From: Ceratodon purpureus
Lineage: Eukaryota > Streptophyta > Bryopsida > Pseudoditrichales > Ditrichaceae
Reading direction: 5' to 3'
DNA length: 64,000 nt
NCBI GenBank assembly: GCA_014871385.1
Contig: CM026426.1
Location: forward strand, 31,827,386-31,891,385
Shown: piece after piece, positions 24,841 through 35,264 of the stretch
Position numbering within the stretch: position 1 is the first letter of the stretch
Layout: each line of letters opens with the position of its first letter
Translations under genes and position numbers: made by a program
Notes under the pieces: generated by a model
What the model saw: the letters and a program-made list of their open reading frames with translations, nothing else
The model's database searches: none
What the model was told of the DNA's origin: nothing

Positions 24841-27440
24841 CTTTTTTTAAATACAAAAGAAAAAAACATATAATGCTACATCTTCCGACCACATATTACA
24901 CTAAACCTGTTAATTTCTTTCACCATTTAAAATGAGAACAGCAGTTAATGTAAACATGAATTAAAATACTTCATGGTATGCAAAGCATCTAAATTCTTCA
25001 ACGAGTCATTATTCCGTACGTTCCACCGAAGTTAATGTATGTGTCATTTATTCGAATCATTATTTCTGTTGTTTCTATCGTACGCAATTTCATGCTGTCT
25101 ATCATCGCACTCCAGAAGTTCCTTGCAGAATTCGAACTCATCTAAACTTGTTTCAGAAATTGTAATCTAAATAGTTCTCCGTCTTCTTATTCTCCGCTTT
25201 GAATTTTTGTTTTTTTAAATACATAAGTACTTCTATTATACTTTCATTAAACGGCTTCATATTCTCAATTTAATTCGAGTTACCATCTCTTTATGTACTT
25301 TTAACATTCCTCCCTCTATACAATTTCCACTTTCGAATATGGTTTTCATTTACTTCTTCTTTATTTTCCTCTATGTTTATTCCCCCCTAGTTTATGCCCT
25401 TTTTTTAACGTCTACTTTGTCTAATCTACAACTCCAACCCTCGAAGCTCCATAAATGTCATTTCGTGAATTTTTTTCCTTTCATATCGTTTCGAACGTTC
25501 GTATTGCGATTTATTTCCTCCATGACCCATGTTAAAGTATATTTTACTAATTCGACCACTATTCCACCATTTTACTACTTCTACCCTACTCCTTTAGTTT
25601 TGAATTATATTCTACTAGATGTACCGTACTGCTTTAGTTTTTATTGAGTACTGTACCCCTCTTTCATATATACGTTTTGAACTCTCCATGTATCACTACA
25701 TCATGGCCGACTTCTATTTCTTGTAATAATTATAATTTCGATACTTTCCCTCTCAAACTATTCTTTTTTCGTCTATTATTTTGATGGTTCACTCATTTGT
25801 TTACTTATGAATATACTTCTACTTCACAGCTTTCCCCAAGTGTATCGATACGTTATTTCTTAATATTACACCCGTCGTCGTTATAGTTCTAATATTCATA
25901 CCCGTCCTCAAAATTCTTGTTCTTTGTGTTGTTGATTAATTAAATTAATTACTATTCCGAAACAATACCACCCTACCAAACATCGTTCATCAGTATTTTT
26001 AGTATTCCAATAATATATATATATTTCTAAAATTATGTCCCGTCAATATACGTTTTCGTGTAATAATTTTATTTCCGTACTTGTAGCTCCAAGTATTTCA
26101 CGTCGTGACTTTTTAATTTTTCCTTGGTACAGTATAGTCTATATGTCTCTATGAATTATCGTGCTTGTTAAATTCTCTCATTGTGTCATTTGTAAGTGAT
26201 TACTTTTGTACGTATATACTATACATTGTACAAGTTAGAATCCAATTCCATATTTATATTTACGTTAAAGTGTATATGAATAAACATATATTCGTATAGT
26301 ATATAATATAAATGTGTTACCTATTTTATTTATTTTATTTCATATAAGTTACAAGGTACAACTCAATTCTGGGCGTGGGAAACTAGAATTGTTTATAAAA
26401 ACAATGATTTCAATTTTAGTCGTTCACAAAGTGGCATTATTCGGTGACGGTTGAATGTTTTCTGTTTTTATTTTGTTTTTAACTATTATCCCTTCCTCAT
26501 CTCATAATGTGAGCTAGTGATTTTTTTATTTTTTTTTAAGATAACACAGTACTACGGTGTGGAAGTGTGTAAGATAAAAGACATTAAAGTGCAAGGAGAG
26601 TTTTTATATTTCATATAACTCTAAACCAGGCATGAGAAATTAGAATTGGACCATTTGTTATGAAAACAATGATTTGAGTTTTATTCCTCCCATGAATTGC
26701 ATAATCCCAAGAGAATTGAATGTTTGTTTTGGTTTTTTTCAATTTATTATTATCTCCAGTTTCTCTCATAATCTAAACTACTATTTATGTTTTTATTTTT
26801 GATTCTACCATAATACTAAAGAACGAGAGTATGTAAAATTAAAGAAATAAAACTGGGGTAAATCATTCCATTAAAAATTAGAGTCAAAGAATCTATATAA
26901 ATATTTTCATTGTATACCACTATTCGAGAAGAAATTGGATCTATATTTCTAAGAGATTTATGAAACCATAAACCGGTGAATTGTAAATGCAAATCTCTTA
27001 AAGGTAAGGTGCACCGCATGAAAAACCAAGTGTGTACATCAATTTATGCGTTGAATTACTTCTAGTGCATTCTCTCCGCGATGTTCCTCTTATCATATCG
27101 TTGTTGACATTTACTCTTTTGATTCGTTAGTATAAAATGTTAATTCATTACCGTATGCTAAATCATGAGTAACTTCGTTTCTTTAAATGACAATTGGTAA
27201 AAACTGTTTTAGTGTACCCACAATGTTTACGGTTCTTTCAATTCAATAGGATATATATTCTTCTTCATAAACGTGTTCACATTATTTGTAGATCCTAGGG
27301 GGTTATCCACCCTCAAAGAACCAAAATATCACATAGTCCAATTTCAAACGTGGACCCCACCTCCCCGATCATAGAATCTTCAGGACATTCCCCACAATAT
27401 CCTGGATATGTCTGAATTTTCCATATCTAGGAGATATGCT
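24841..27440. other. AT-rich block inside E1 with a 270-bp duplication
   Basis: No gene seen over 2.6 kb. A diverged tandem duplication of about 270 bases lies at 26,335-26,600 and 26,607-26,865. Both copies share TTTCATATAA, GAAANTAGAATTG, AAAACAATGATTT and later CTCATAATNTNA. The short frame at 25,339-25,647 is a Phe-rich low-complexity product, not supported. The block could be an old insertion between arrays B and C. Confidence 0.45.
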
Positions 27441-27441
27441 G

Positions 27442-27473
27442 TCCAAACAATCCCAAGTGGGATTGTTTGGGAC
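27442..27473. repeat. Perfect 12-bp inverted repeat, tight loop
   Basis: CCAAACAATCCC and GGGATTGTTTGG are perfect reverse complements separated by four bases. The hairpin lies at the transition from the AT-rich block to array C. It could be a stem-loop or the fused ends of a small deleted element. Confidence 0.6.
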
Positions 27474-27564
27474 AAGAAGGAGGGGGGAGAGTAGAGGAGG
27501 AGAGGGGGGAGGAGAGGAGAGAAAACAGAAGGGGAGGGGAGTTCCTTCGACCCTCCCCCCCCCC

Positions 27565-28265
27565 CCGGCCGTCACCGGGGACGGCCACGGCCGACCCCCC
27601 CTGGACGGCCGTCGCCCACGGCCGTCGGATCTTCTCCGACGAGAAGATCCTACGGCTGCGGACGACGGCCGTCCACGCGGGGACGGCCGTGTCCGACCCC
27701 GCGTGGACGGCCGTGGCCGACCCCGCGTGGACGGCCTTGGCCGACACCGCGGTCGCAGCCCCCCGACCCCGGGGTCGGCCGCGGCCGTCCCCGGGGACGG
27801 CCACGGCCGACCCCGCGGTTGGAAGGTCCGTCCCCGTGGACAGCCGTAGCCGACCCTGCGGTCGGAAGGGCCGTCCGCGTGGACGGCCGTGGCCGACCGC
27901 AGGGTGGAGCACGGCCGTCCCCGCGGGGTCGGACAAGGCCGTCCCCGCGAGGTGGAGCACGGGTGTCTTCGGGGACGGCCACGGCCCACCCCGCGGTCAG
28001 AAGGGCCGTCCGCGTGGACGGCCGTGGCCGACCACGCCGCTGCAGCCTCCGACCGACCAAAATGGAGCACGGCCGTCCCCGCGGTGGGCCGCGGCCGACC
28101 CCGAGGACGGCCGTCCACGTGGTCAGCCGTACCGACCGCGGGGCGGCGGTCCACCGACGCACCCTTTGGGGAGCGGTCGCGGCCGCGATCGTGGACAGCG
28201 GCGACCGGTCCCGCGACGGACTTGTTACGGCCTTCAGATTCTCTATTCCCCAAGGTCCAACGGCC
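27565..28265. repeat. Array C: GGCCGTGGCCGACC-type repeats (E1 dialect)
   Basis: About 700 bases of degenerate GGACGGCC, GGCCGTGGCCGACC and GGGGTCGG units, ending about 50 bases before a TATA-like box and 400 before the ATG of the gene at 28,666. Several frames stay open across it on both strands because stop codons are rare in this composition. Confidence 0.9.
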
Positions 28266-28311
28266 GTAGGTGGGCCGTTGTTTGACCTAACTGTCAGTCT
28301 AGGGATTCGGG

Positions 28312-28328
28312 CCAGCATAAATGGCTGG
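28312..28328 (+). promoter_or_regulatory. TATA-like box in the loop of a short inverted repeat
   Basis: CCAGC and GCTGG flank ATAAATG directly downstream of array C, about 340 bases upstream of the ATG at 28,666. The arms are only 5 bp, so chance pairing cannot be excluded for this site alone. Confidence 0.35.
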
Positions 28329-28665
28329 TCCTGCTTCTTTTTCTTCACTTGGGTGCTCGTGCTACATGTGCTGGATTTACTTCAGCTCAGTTGCGTTCCC
28401 CCAAGCTTTTACTACTTCCCCACGGGTTATCGTGGGATTGTGTTTAGGGTTGTCAGCATCGTTTGTTGGTTATTGTGAAACCAACAATATAGTGCTTGAT
28501 ACGTACAGTTTTTCGGCAGGAGTTCTGGGTTTTGTTTTAGTCCTTATGCACTTGATATATACGAGATTAAATCAACTTTTATACGGTGGGGAGAAGTTAC
28601 AGGCATTGTTACGAGGTTGGTTCGATACACGGTATTCACAGCTACTCGCTTACCGGACTTTCGCC

Positions 28666-30168
28666 ATGCCTCGTAACGACCGGGGAGGACCCTCCACTCC
28701 TAAAAGGAAACACCCCTTGGATCCATACGCTACGAATGACCCTGATTGTGTAGCAGAGATTGGATGGGAGGGGGAACCATCACCATGGCGGATGGTAACT
28801 TGCAAGGAATATGTCAAGATGAAGCACCTCATGAAGTTGATCCCAGTACATCTACGTACCGAGGCTGTGGAGAAACAAGCAACACGGAGAGAGATCAGGA
28901 TCGACAATTGTGAAAGTAATCATTTCAAAATTCGATACAACGAGGTTTTTCGAGCAGCACGAATCCAGAACTCCCGACCTCATATCATGTTGTATTCGAA
29001 TATGGCAATGGTGTGGGCGGAGATAGTCTTACTTAAGAGGGTTGACTGGACCACAGTCTCGGACTTGAGGACAGATAGAATGAACAGAGACAGCATGGAT
29101 CTTGTAACAGACTGGAGTGGACATAGCCATTGTCCCCCATTACATATTTCAAACCGTCGGAGTCCACCGGCACAAGATGCAGGAATACAAACTCTAGCCA
29201 TCGAATATAATGATGAGGAACAGGAGAGACGTCGTTTAAGCTATGATGATGAAGACAACTATTGAGGGCGTCGCTCAAACGAAAATCCCAGGAATCGCAG
29301 AGGGCATCATGCCAGAGAGTCATCGCGTGTCAACCATGAGGAGTATAGACAAAGCTCTGCCCACGGGGGACACCGTTCGCTAGATCGTCAGGACATGGGA
29401 CCCCACGAACAAGGCTATGGCCACGGGGAACCGGAAGGAGCTGATTTACCCTTTGACTTTGCGGATGGTGCGTATGGACCCTATGGGGGACGACCGTGGC
29501 CAGATTATGCAACGGGATCAAGATACTTTAGTAACTATGACGACGGCTGGTCGGAAATATCGAGTCCTCCAAGGAGTGCTAGTCCGCGCCATCGAACACC
29601 TCCGAGAGAGGTACCTCACGGTTATTCCCCAGATCGCGAAGAAGATACGCAGAGACTGGGACGTGATGATTACGCAACTTCCCGTCCATACCGCGGATAT
29701 GGTGGTCATGGTACTCCATCTGCCCTATTTGCAGAAGATGATTACAGATCATCTTCGCGGACTCCGCCTGGAATATTTCCTCCACCTCTAGGTTATCACA
29801 CCAACGGTACTGATCACAATAGCGGGGACAACCCCAACGTACTTCATCCCGATGACAGAGTACCACCTCCTCCTTTTGGATACCCTCCCGGTCGAGTTGT
29901 AAGAGATAGCTATTTTGAGGAAGAACTAGAGTTGGAGCGAACAAGGCAAAATTACGTACTACAGATGGAGAATCATGCGTTTCACCTTAGACGGGATAAT
30001 CGAAGATTGATGGAGGAGAGAGAGAGACTTCTGAGAGCCTCCACAAATTCTGCAAGGCACGGGCCACAAGAAACGTACGATCGGGGAGGTCCAAGCGAAC
30101 TCCCCAATGATGGGAACTATTATCATCCATATGACTACAATGGATTAGGGTGGAGGGGAGACTATTAG
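28666..30168 (+). pseudogene. E1 charged/coiled-coil protein gene, one nonsense mutation
   Basis: Intronless. Start MPRNDRGGPSTPKRKHP. The same frame runs through a TGA at 29,263-29,265 to a stop at 30,168, about 500 codons in total. The N-terminal 150 residues form a globular-looking module (PSPWRMVTCKEYVKMKHLMK; IMLYSNMAMVWAEIVLLKRVDW). The same module begins the E2 gene at 35,265 (QPWTLATCEQFIEWCHIGK; FICRMVYAEVVLHRQVDW), so the two are paralogues. The rest is Gly/Pro/Arg/Asp-rich disordered sequence ending in a short coiled coil (YFEEELELERTRQNYVLQME ... RRDNRRLMEERERLL). No RING finger is found, unlike the E2 paralogue. Function unknown. The frame is otherwise clean, so the TGA may be recent. 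Confidence 0.6.
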
Positions 30169-30174
30169 AATGGG

Positions 30175-31126
30175 GTGCATGGTAGTACTTTCTACAGCAT
30201 CGGAGCGTATCGAGACTTGAACGTGGACCTCGCATATTACAAATTTACAACGGAAAGTAAAAGATGCAAGCATAGTATGTACGTAGTTTGCAGTTTTGTA
30301 GATGGAGGTTTAAAATGTACGGACTCAAGAATACTGGCACGTGCCTCATTTTGCAAGTAGAATAGATATAATTAGTGTTTTAGAGTGTAGTTGTGTTGTC
30401 TTTTATATTGTAGTTGTCTTCACATTTGAAAGGAATTTACCTTTCTAATATTCTGGTAGCCGTATTCGAAGTGCACATTACTATCAATATCACTATTTTT
30501 AAAATGACAACTTCCTATTGACATGGGTTACGAGTCTACGACTTACGAGCACTAGAATATAATGAATCTCAAGACAAGTATGCAAAATAATTTTCAATTA
30601 TATTTTTGGCTAAATTAATAAGAATATCGTGAATGATATTTTTTGAGGGATGCATATTTATATCTAAGGTATTTGTTTGTACCGGGGATTATGAGCAATC
30701 ATGTTTTGCGGCCCTTACGCTTTCGTCTTCACGAAAAGAACTTCAGTATACGCTTGCCAATATTTCTAAGAGTAAAATTTACAAAGCATAACGGTTACAA
30801 ACTTACAATTCACATATCGCATCATTTTCATAATTAGAATTGAGAGTATTGACTTTTAGCTAGATGTGTGGAGCCAATCCGTTTTCCTCATAATAGAAGG
30901 AGGAGAAATAGACCAATCTCAGTACAGAGACCATATTTGAACCAAATGCAAGAAAACTTTATAAACAAAATATTGACCGGTGTACAAAACTTGAGATTCC
31001 AACATCTCATAATAATATAGAGTGTAAATATGACTATTCACTACTGAGAGCTATGCCCGCCGTCCGGTAACAAAAAAAACATTATGCTTTTATAGGAATA
31101 CGGAAAGGTAGATATGTAACTCCATA
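30175..31126. other. AT-rich spacer between convergent genes of E1
   Basis: No gene recognised. It lies between the 3' ends of the charged-protein gene (+) and the kinase-like gene (-), so it would hold both 3' UTRs. Short open frames at 30,175-30,360 and 30,643-30,837 have no support. Confidence 0.4.
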
Positions 31127-32602
31127 TCAATAACCCACGCGATAGTGCTCGATGGGAGTGGGCCTATTGTGTGTATCTCTGAAACGGTTAATAAGATGTC
31201 CGAGTCCACCAATCGTTCCTTTGTTGTTTTGGCAAACTCTCTCAAGGTAACCTTCGAAAACCATTGCGAGTTCTCCGATATTCTGGAATTGGGGTGTTTC
31301 TACTGGCTCGGCTTCGTGGTATGCCGTGCACATGTTGCCCCTGTTGATCTTCGCCGCTATCTTTGCAGCTGCGAAATCCTCCGATGCAACCGTCAAATCT
31401 GGAATGATTTGAATATCTTGGTTTTCCTTGTGTACGTATACCACGCGAGGATCCACCCAGTATCGCCTCCTCATAGTCTCCTCCTTCTGATGGACACTCT
31501 CAAAAACCCAAGGCGACCTTCTGTTCTCTAGTGTCTTCGTCATCAAGCCCCAATCACAAACCCCGATGTAGATCTTGGACTCATCTTCCGGAAAGTGAAG
31601 TAGGATGTTGTCCGGTGACAAGTCATTGTGGAGGTAACCGTATTTGTGCACAGCATCTATGATGTTACACAATGCCCAAGCAAGCTCTGTACGCTTACTT
31701 CGGAAAAGTTGGAGACGCTTCCCTAGAATCGGACTGTCGTCTGCATTCTCTCTGAAGATGTAGTCGATGAGGAGGTCACGCGGGGCCTCGTTGTCTCTCT
31801 GTAGCATGGCTCGAAAGGTCCCACCGTTCCACCAGAACATGAATCCCACATGTTCCAACTGATGAATGGCCATGAAGCGGATGACACCAGGATGGGGAAT
31901 CCTTATCGCAAGAGATTCATTGTTGTGGTCCACACGTGCCAAATCCGGCCTCATAGACCAATTGAGCGGCCGTTTCTCAGCAAACTCCCAGTACGGTGGG
32001 ATTTCCGGGTTTCCTTCGATACGAACCCTACGTATGGTAGCATAACCACCTCTCTGGACTTCCTTGTCCAAGTAATAGAAAATTGCAAAGTCTGCCAAGA
32101 TAGTCAAATGCCGTTTACGTAAGTCAGCCGCCGTCTCCATCCCAATCGGAGAATTGCACCAAGTAATAGACGCCCGTCGATGCTTTCTTGAGCTATGGGG
32201 CGCCATTAGTCTCGTGAAGCAATCTGCCTTTGCAATAGTATCCTTGAAGGCCTGGACTCCCCCCCTTTGCGCCTTTGCATACTTAGTAATAACCTCTTTA
32301 GCATTCCATAACGCATCGTGTGCACGTTGTGACACGAAATGATCGTAACCGGGCTTCTGTGTATCCGAATGCCAGCACGGATCCATCAAACGATCCCTAA
32401 TCTTTGTCTCCATCTCTGACTTGAATTTCCTGGGCCCATCTTCTTCATACCGAAAGTAACGACTATTCAATGAAACAAGGGTATTCTCCTGGTAAAATTC
32501 CACGATGAATGCCACAATATAATCCCTGCAACGTAAGCTCGGCATGTCATCGAATTTGTTCGCCCATTCCCCCACATTCTTCTGCTTCTTGTTCTTTGGC
32601 AT
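31127..32602 (-). CDS. Protein-kinase-like protein of E1 (491 aa)
   Basis: Uninterrupted intronless ORF with its ATG at 32,602. The N-terminal 180 residues (MPKNKKQKNVGEWANK...) are not recognised. The kinase-like part has a glycine-loop remnant (GGYATIRRVRI, about residue 186), a candidate Lys (FAEKRPL), HPGVIRFMAIHQLEHVGFMF, catalytic-loop motif YLHNDLSPDNILLHF (about residue 324) and metal-binding motif YIGVCDWGL (about residue 350). HRD is replaced by HND and DFG by DWG. The activation segment has no APE (RRYWVDPRVVYV instead). It is clearly related to the intact E2 kinase at 45,154. This copy may be a pseudokinase, though the open frame argues for some retained function or recent decay. 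It is the right-most gene of E1, transcribed inward from array D. Confidence 0.8.
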   Translation of the reverse strand: MPKNKKQKNVGEWANKFDDMPSLRCRDYIVAFIVEFYQENTLVSLNSRYFRYEEDGPRKFKSEMETKIRDRLMDPCWHSDTQKPGYDHFVSQRAHDALWNAKEVITKYAKAQRGGVQAFKDTIAKADCFTRLMAPHSSRKHRRASITWCNSPIGMETAADLRKRHLTILADFAIFYYLDKEVQRGGYATIRRVRIEGNPEIPPYWEFAEKRPLNWSMRPDLARVDHNNESLAIRIPHPGVIRFMAIHQLEHVGFMFWWNGGTFRAMLQRDNEAPRDLLIDYIFRENADDSPILGKRLQLFRSKRTELAWALCNIIDAVHKYGYLHNDLSPDNILLHFPEDESKIYIGVCDWGLMTKTLENRRSPWVFESVHQKEETMRRRYWVDPRVVYVHKENQDIQIIPDLTVASEDFAAAKIAAKINRGNMCTAYHEAEPVETPQFQNIGELAMVFEGYLERVCQNNKGTIGGLGHLINRFRDTHNRPTPIEHYRVGY

Positions 32603-32860
32603 TGTGGAAAGCCTTCAAGGCTTCAAGAAATCGTAACCGCAACTCCAAAGAAACCCTCAATTCCCACAATGATTAATAAGAGCAATACAAATCCAAAGGG
32701 TTTTGAAAAAAACCGTTTAAAAATTCGAAAGTCCCTCCCCCCCCAAATGAAGGACCCCTTTCCTCCCGGTGAGAACGACCAACGGAGAAGGATCAAGTCC
32801 CCCACCAGTAGCAATCAGCCTCACTCGAAAAGGGAGAAAAAAGGTAAAAAATGAAGAGGC

Positions 32861-32885
32861 GGCTTCCCCTTATATAGGGGAAGCC
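32861..32885 (-). promoter_or_regulatory. TATA box in the loop of a perfect 10-bp inverted repeat
   Basis: Arms GGCTTCCCCT and AGGGGAAGCC are perfect reverse complements around the loop TATAT. The site lies between array D and the kinase ATG at 32,602, about 260 bases upstream on minus, so it is the likely core promoter. Ten perfect base pairs are well beyond what chance pairing would normally give. Confidence 0.6.
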
Positions 32886-32886
32886 G

Positions 32887-33508
32887 ACCTCGCGGCCGTC
32901 CCCACTGCCGTCCCCACGGCCGTCCCCGCAGCCGTCCGATCTACGCCCCCGCGGCCGTCCGATCGGGCGCGACTCCGCCCGAAGGCGCCGGCCGTCCGAT
33001 CGGACGGCCGCGTCGGGCGATGGCGCCGCATGGCCGTTCGACCGACGCGGCCGTCTCCGCGGTCGGCCGTGTCTCCTCGCGGTCGCCCATGCGGACGGCC
33101 GCGGGATCGGACGGCCCTCCGCAGCCGCCATGGTCGGCCGCGGAGGCCCGTCCGATCCAGTGGCCGTCCCCGCGGCCGACCATGGCTGCCGCGGGCCGTC
33201 CGATCCCGCGGCCGTCGCCGTTGCCGACCGCGGGGACGGCCACGGGGACGGCTGCGGGATCGGACGGCCCGCGGTTGGCCGCGCCGATCGAGCGGTCCCC
33301 GATGGCCTTCGCCGGGGTCGATCCGGGCCGTCGGATCCCGCGGCCGTCCCGAGGCCGTCCCCGCGGTCGGCCGCGGCGACGGCCGTGGGATCCGACGGCC
33401 CGCGATGTGCCAGTACGGCCGCATCTTGGCCGTCGGATCGACGTGCGGCCGTCCCCAACGACCCCGCGGCCGTCTCCGCGGCCGTCCCCGCGAACGGACG
33501 GCCGAGAT
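32887..33508. repeat. Array D: CGGCCGTCCGATC repeats, right subterminal region of E1
   Basis: Degenerate GGCCGTCC, GATCGGACGGCC and GGGACGGCC units upstream (on minus) of the E1 kinase gene. The array is cut at 33,508 by insertion of E2 and resumes at 47,370 with GATCGGACGGCTGG. Open frames on both strands were treated as artefacts of composition. Confidence 0.9.
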
Positions 33509-33654
33509 CATGGTTGTCATAATGGACGGACGGGCCAAAAAATTGTCGTGTAGTCACGTGACGAACGTGACGGACGGTTATCGGACGGACGCTTATCGGA
33601 CGGGCTCCCGACCGCGAGCAAAATTACTGTCCTCACAGTTTACTACTGTTTACC

Positions 33655-33960
33655 ATGGGTGGCGCCCGTCATCGTGTCCGCGCGCGTCTTTGCGCCTGTT
33701 CGCGCCGGTCATTTGTGGCTGTTCGCGCCCGTCGTCAGTCTCGCGCGCGCGCGGTGATCGCGCCCGATTACCCTCGCCCGACCAGGGTCGCCCGCGCCCG
33801 TCGCGCGCTTGCTGTGATCGCGCCCGTCGTCAGTCTCGCGCGCGCGCGGTGATCGCGCCCGATTACCCTCGCCCAATCAGGGTCGCCCGCGCCCGTAACA
33901 TGCTCGCGCCCGTAGCAGCCTGCGCGCGCCCAACCTGCTCGCGCCCACACTGTCGGCCCC
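33655..33960. repeat. Array E: GCGCGCCCG repeats, left subterminal region of E2
   Basis: Repeats of GCGCGCCCG(T), TCGCGCCCG and CGCGCGCGGTGATCGCGCCC, including a duplicated block of about 100 bases (GTCAGTCTCGCGCGCGCGGT occurs twice). This is the first array in the E2 dialect. It ends at the TATA-like box of the small gene at 34,094. Confidence 0.9.
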
Positions 33961-33962
33961 GT

Positions 33963-34080
33963 GAGTATAAATTGCCACCCTCCTCCACTGATTTCGCACC
34001 CCCCCACTTTGTGCATTTTGCCTTCAACAGCCCAAGGGTAGCTGATTGCTTAGTGCTACGGTGGGTTTTTCAACATTCGG
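33963..34080 (+). promoter_or_regulatory. Promoter and leader shared with the next E2 gene
   Basis: AGTATAAATTG directly follows array E. The leader contains GCCTTCAACAGCCCAAGGG and TAGCTGATTGC, nearly the same as the leader at 34,982-35,098 before the RING gene (GCCTTCAACAGCCCCCGGG, TAGCTGATTGC). The two genes therefore carry duplicated promoter-leader cassettes. Confidence 0.6.
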
Positions 34081-34093
34081 TGTACCGTCCAAC

Positions 34094-34498
34094 ATGAATT
34101 CCAACGCCTGCAATTGCCAACAAATCGAGTCCATTATGAGTTTAACGAATGGTGCTACTCCACCGGGCACTGCACAGCGAACGGACACAGTTATTTGGTC
34201 AAAGCTGGAGCGACTCCGTCAACTGATTGAGTTCTTCGAGGATTGGATCTCTCGCCGTGACAAATTGGTGGCCTACGCAGAGAATGGACGCCCTCTGCCT
34301 CCAACCACTGAAGAGCAGTTGGCAACCCAAGCGACTGTCGAAGAACTTGACTGTGAGATTGGCGATCTCATCAAAGAACTGAAGAAGGAGATGGCAATAC
34401 TTTGTGTCCCGACTATTGTCTCTAGTGCTCAAACGAACCATTTCGAGACGCACTTGAAAGACCTAGAGGACCGGTACCTAGAGTGCATGGCACTGTAA
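34094..34498 (+). CDS. Small coiled-coil protein of E2 (134 aa)
   Basis: Intact intronless ORF. The ATG at 34,094 is the first after the TATA-like box and leader. The product starts MNSNACNCQQIESIMSLTNG and then becomes helical and heptad-like (IWSKLERLRQLIEFFEDWIS; VEELDCEIGDLIKELKKEM; HFETHLKDLEDRYLECM). No known domain is recognised. No counterpart was found in E1. A small helical protein beside a transposase could be a multimerising or regulatory partner, but that is a guess. The frame is clean, and the shared promoter cassette with the RING gene suggests it is a real gene of the element. Confidence 0.65.
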   Translation: MNSNACNCQQIESIMSLTNGATPPGTAQRTDTVIWSKLERLRQLIEFFEDWISRRDKLVAYAENGRPLPPTTEEQLATQATVEELDCEIGDLIKELKKEMAILCVPTIVSSAQTNHFETHLKDLEDRYLECMAL

Positions 34499-34611
34499 TC
34501 GACATTACAATGAAGTGATACATTTCCAAAATAAATAAAGTATTCTTTTTTAACTCTGAATTTGCAAGTCCTCTTTGGTTACTCTGATTTTTAACAGTGT
34601 TCTAGGTTGTG

Positions 34612-34980
34612 GTGGCGCCCGTCCTGGCCCACTGCTCGCGCCCGTCCATTCAGCGTTGGCGCCCGACGGTCGCGCCCGTACAGTTCGGATCGCGCCCGAA
34701 AATATCCGCGCGCCCGCGTCGACGTCCGCGCGCGCGCCCCTTCGGTACCCGGACGACGCCCGCTCGCGCCCGACGAAGACCGGGTCGGTACCCGCTCGCG
34801 CCCGGTAAAACCCGCGCGCGCCCGTCATATACCCGCCACTGAACCGCTCGCGCCCGTTGATATCCGCGCGGGCGCGGACGGATACACGGCCGAAACCCCG
34901 CCGTCGGTGCCCGCGCGCGCCCGTCGGGTTTCCGCTCGCGCCCGTAGCAGGCTGTTCGCGCCCGTTCCCTGGCGCCCGTG
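34612..34980. repeat. Array F: GCGCCCG repeats (E2 dialect)
   Basis: Degenerate CTCGCGCCCG and CGCGCGCGCCCG units between the small coiled-coil gene and the RING gene. The array ends at the TATA-like box ACTATAAAAGG. Confidence 0.9.
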
Positions 34981-35098
34981 ACTATAAAAGGGCGATTTCC
35001 CACCTCATTTTGCACTCCCCCCCCTTTGAGCACCTTGCCTTCAACAGCCCCCGGGTAGCTGATTGCGTGGTACTCAGGTGGGTCCCAGCACTCTGACA
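34973..35098 (+). promoter_or_regulatory. TATA-like box and duplicated leader of the RING/coiled-coil gene
   Basis: CTATAAAAG lies between CGCCC and GGGCG (5-bp inverted arms). The leader GCCTTCAACAGCCCCCGGG with TAGCTGATTGC matches that at 33,963-34,080. About 280 bases separate the TATA from the ATG at 35,265. Confidence 0.55.
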
Positions 35099-35264
35099 CG
35101 TGTCCTTGTTTTTATTCTCCAGAACTCTATGGTGTCTGTGTATTACATTTGAGAATTTTGTAAATGTTTATAATTTGTAAATGTGATTGAGGTTCTGGGG
35201 TAGTCGTAGGCTTTTAATTTTGCACCTTCGGAAGACTTCGAAGAACGATCTACCTCGAGCAGAC

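Noticed and set aside
27422-27473. Hairpins near 27.43-27.47 kb as a transposon end-to-end junction
   Set aside because: The inverted repeat is real, but I found no matching copies or target duplications, so it is listed only as an inverted repeat.
27369-28478. Overlapping long frames on both strands across array C
   Set aside because: Low-complexity Arg/Pro/Gly products in several frames at the same place; no start context, no homology, explained by composition.
32769-34097. 442-codon plus-strand frame and several antisense frames across arrays D and E
   Set aside because: It runs across the E1/E2 junction and through two repeat dialects, so it cannot be one evolved gene; composition artefact.
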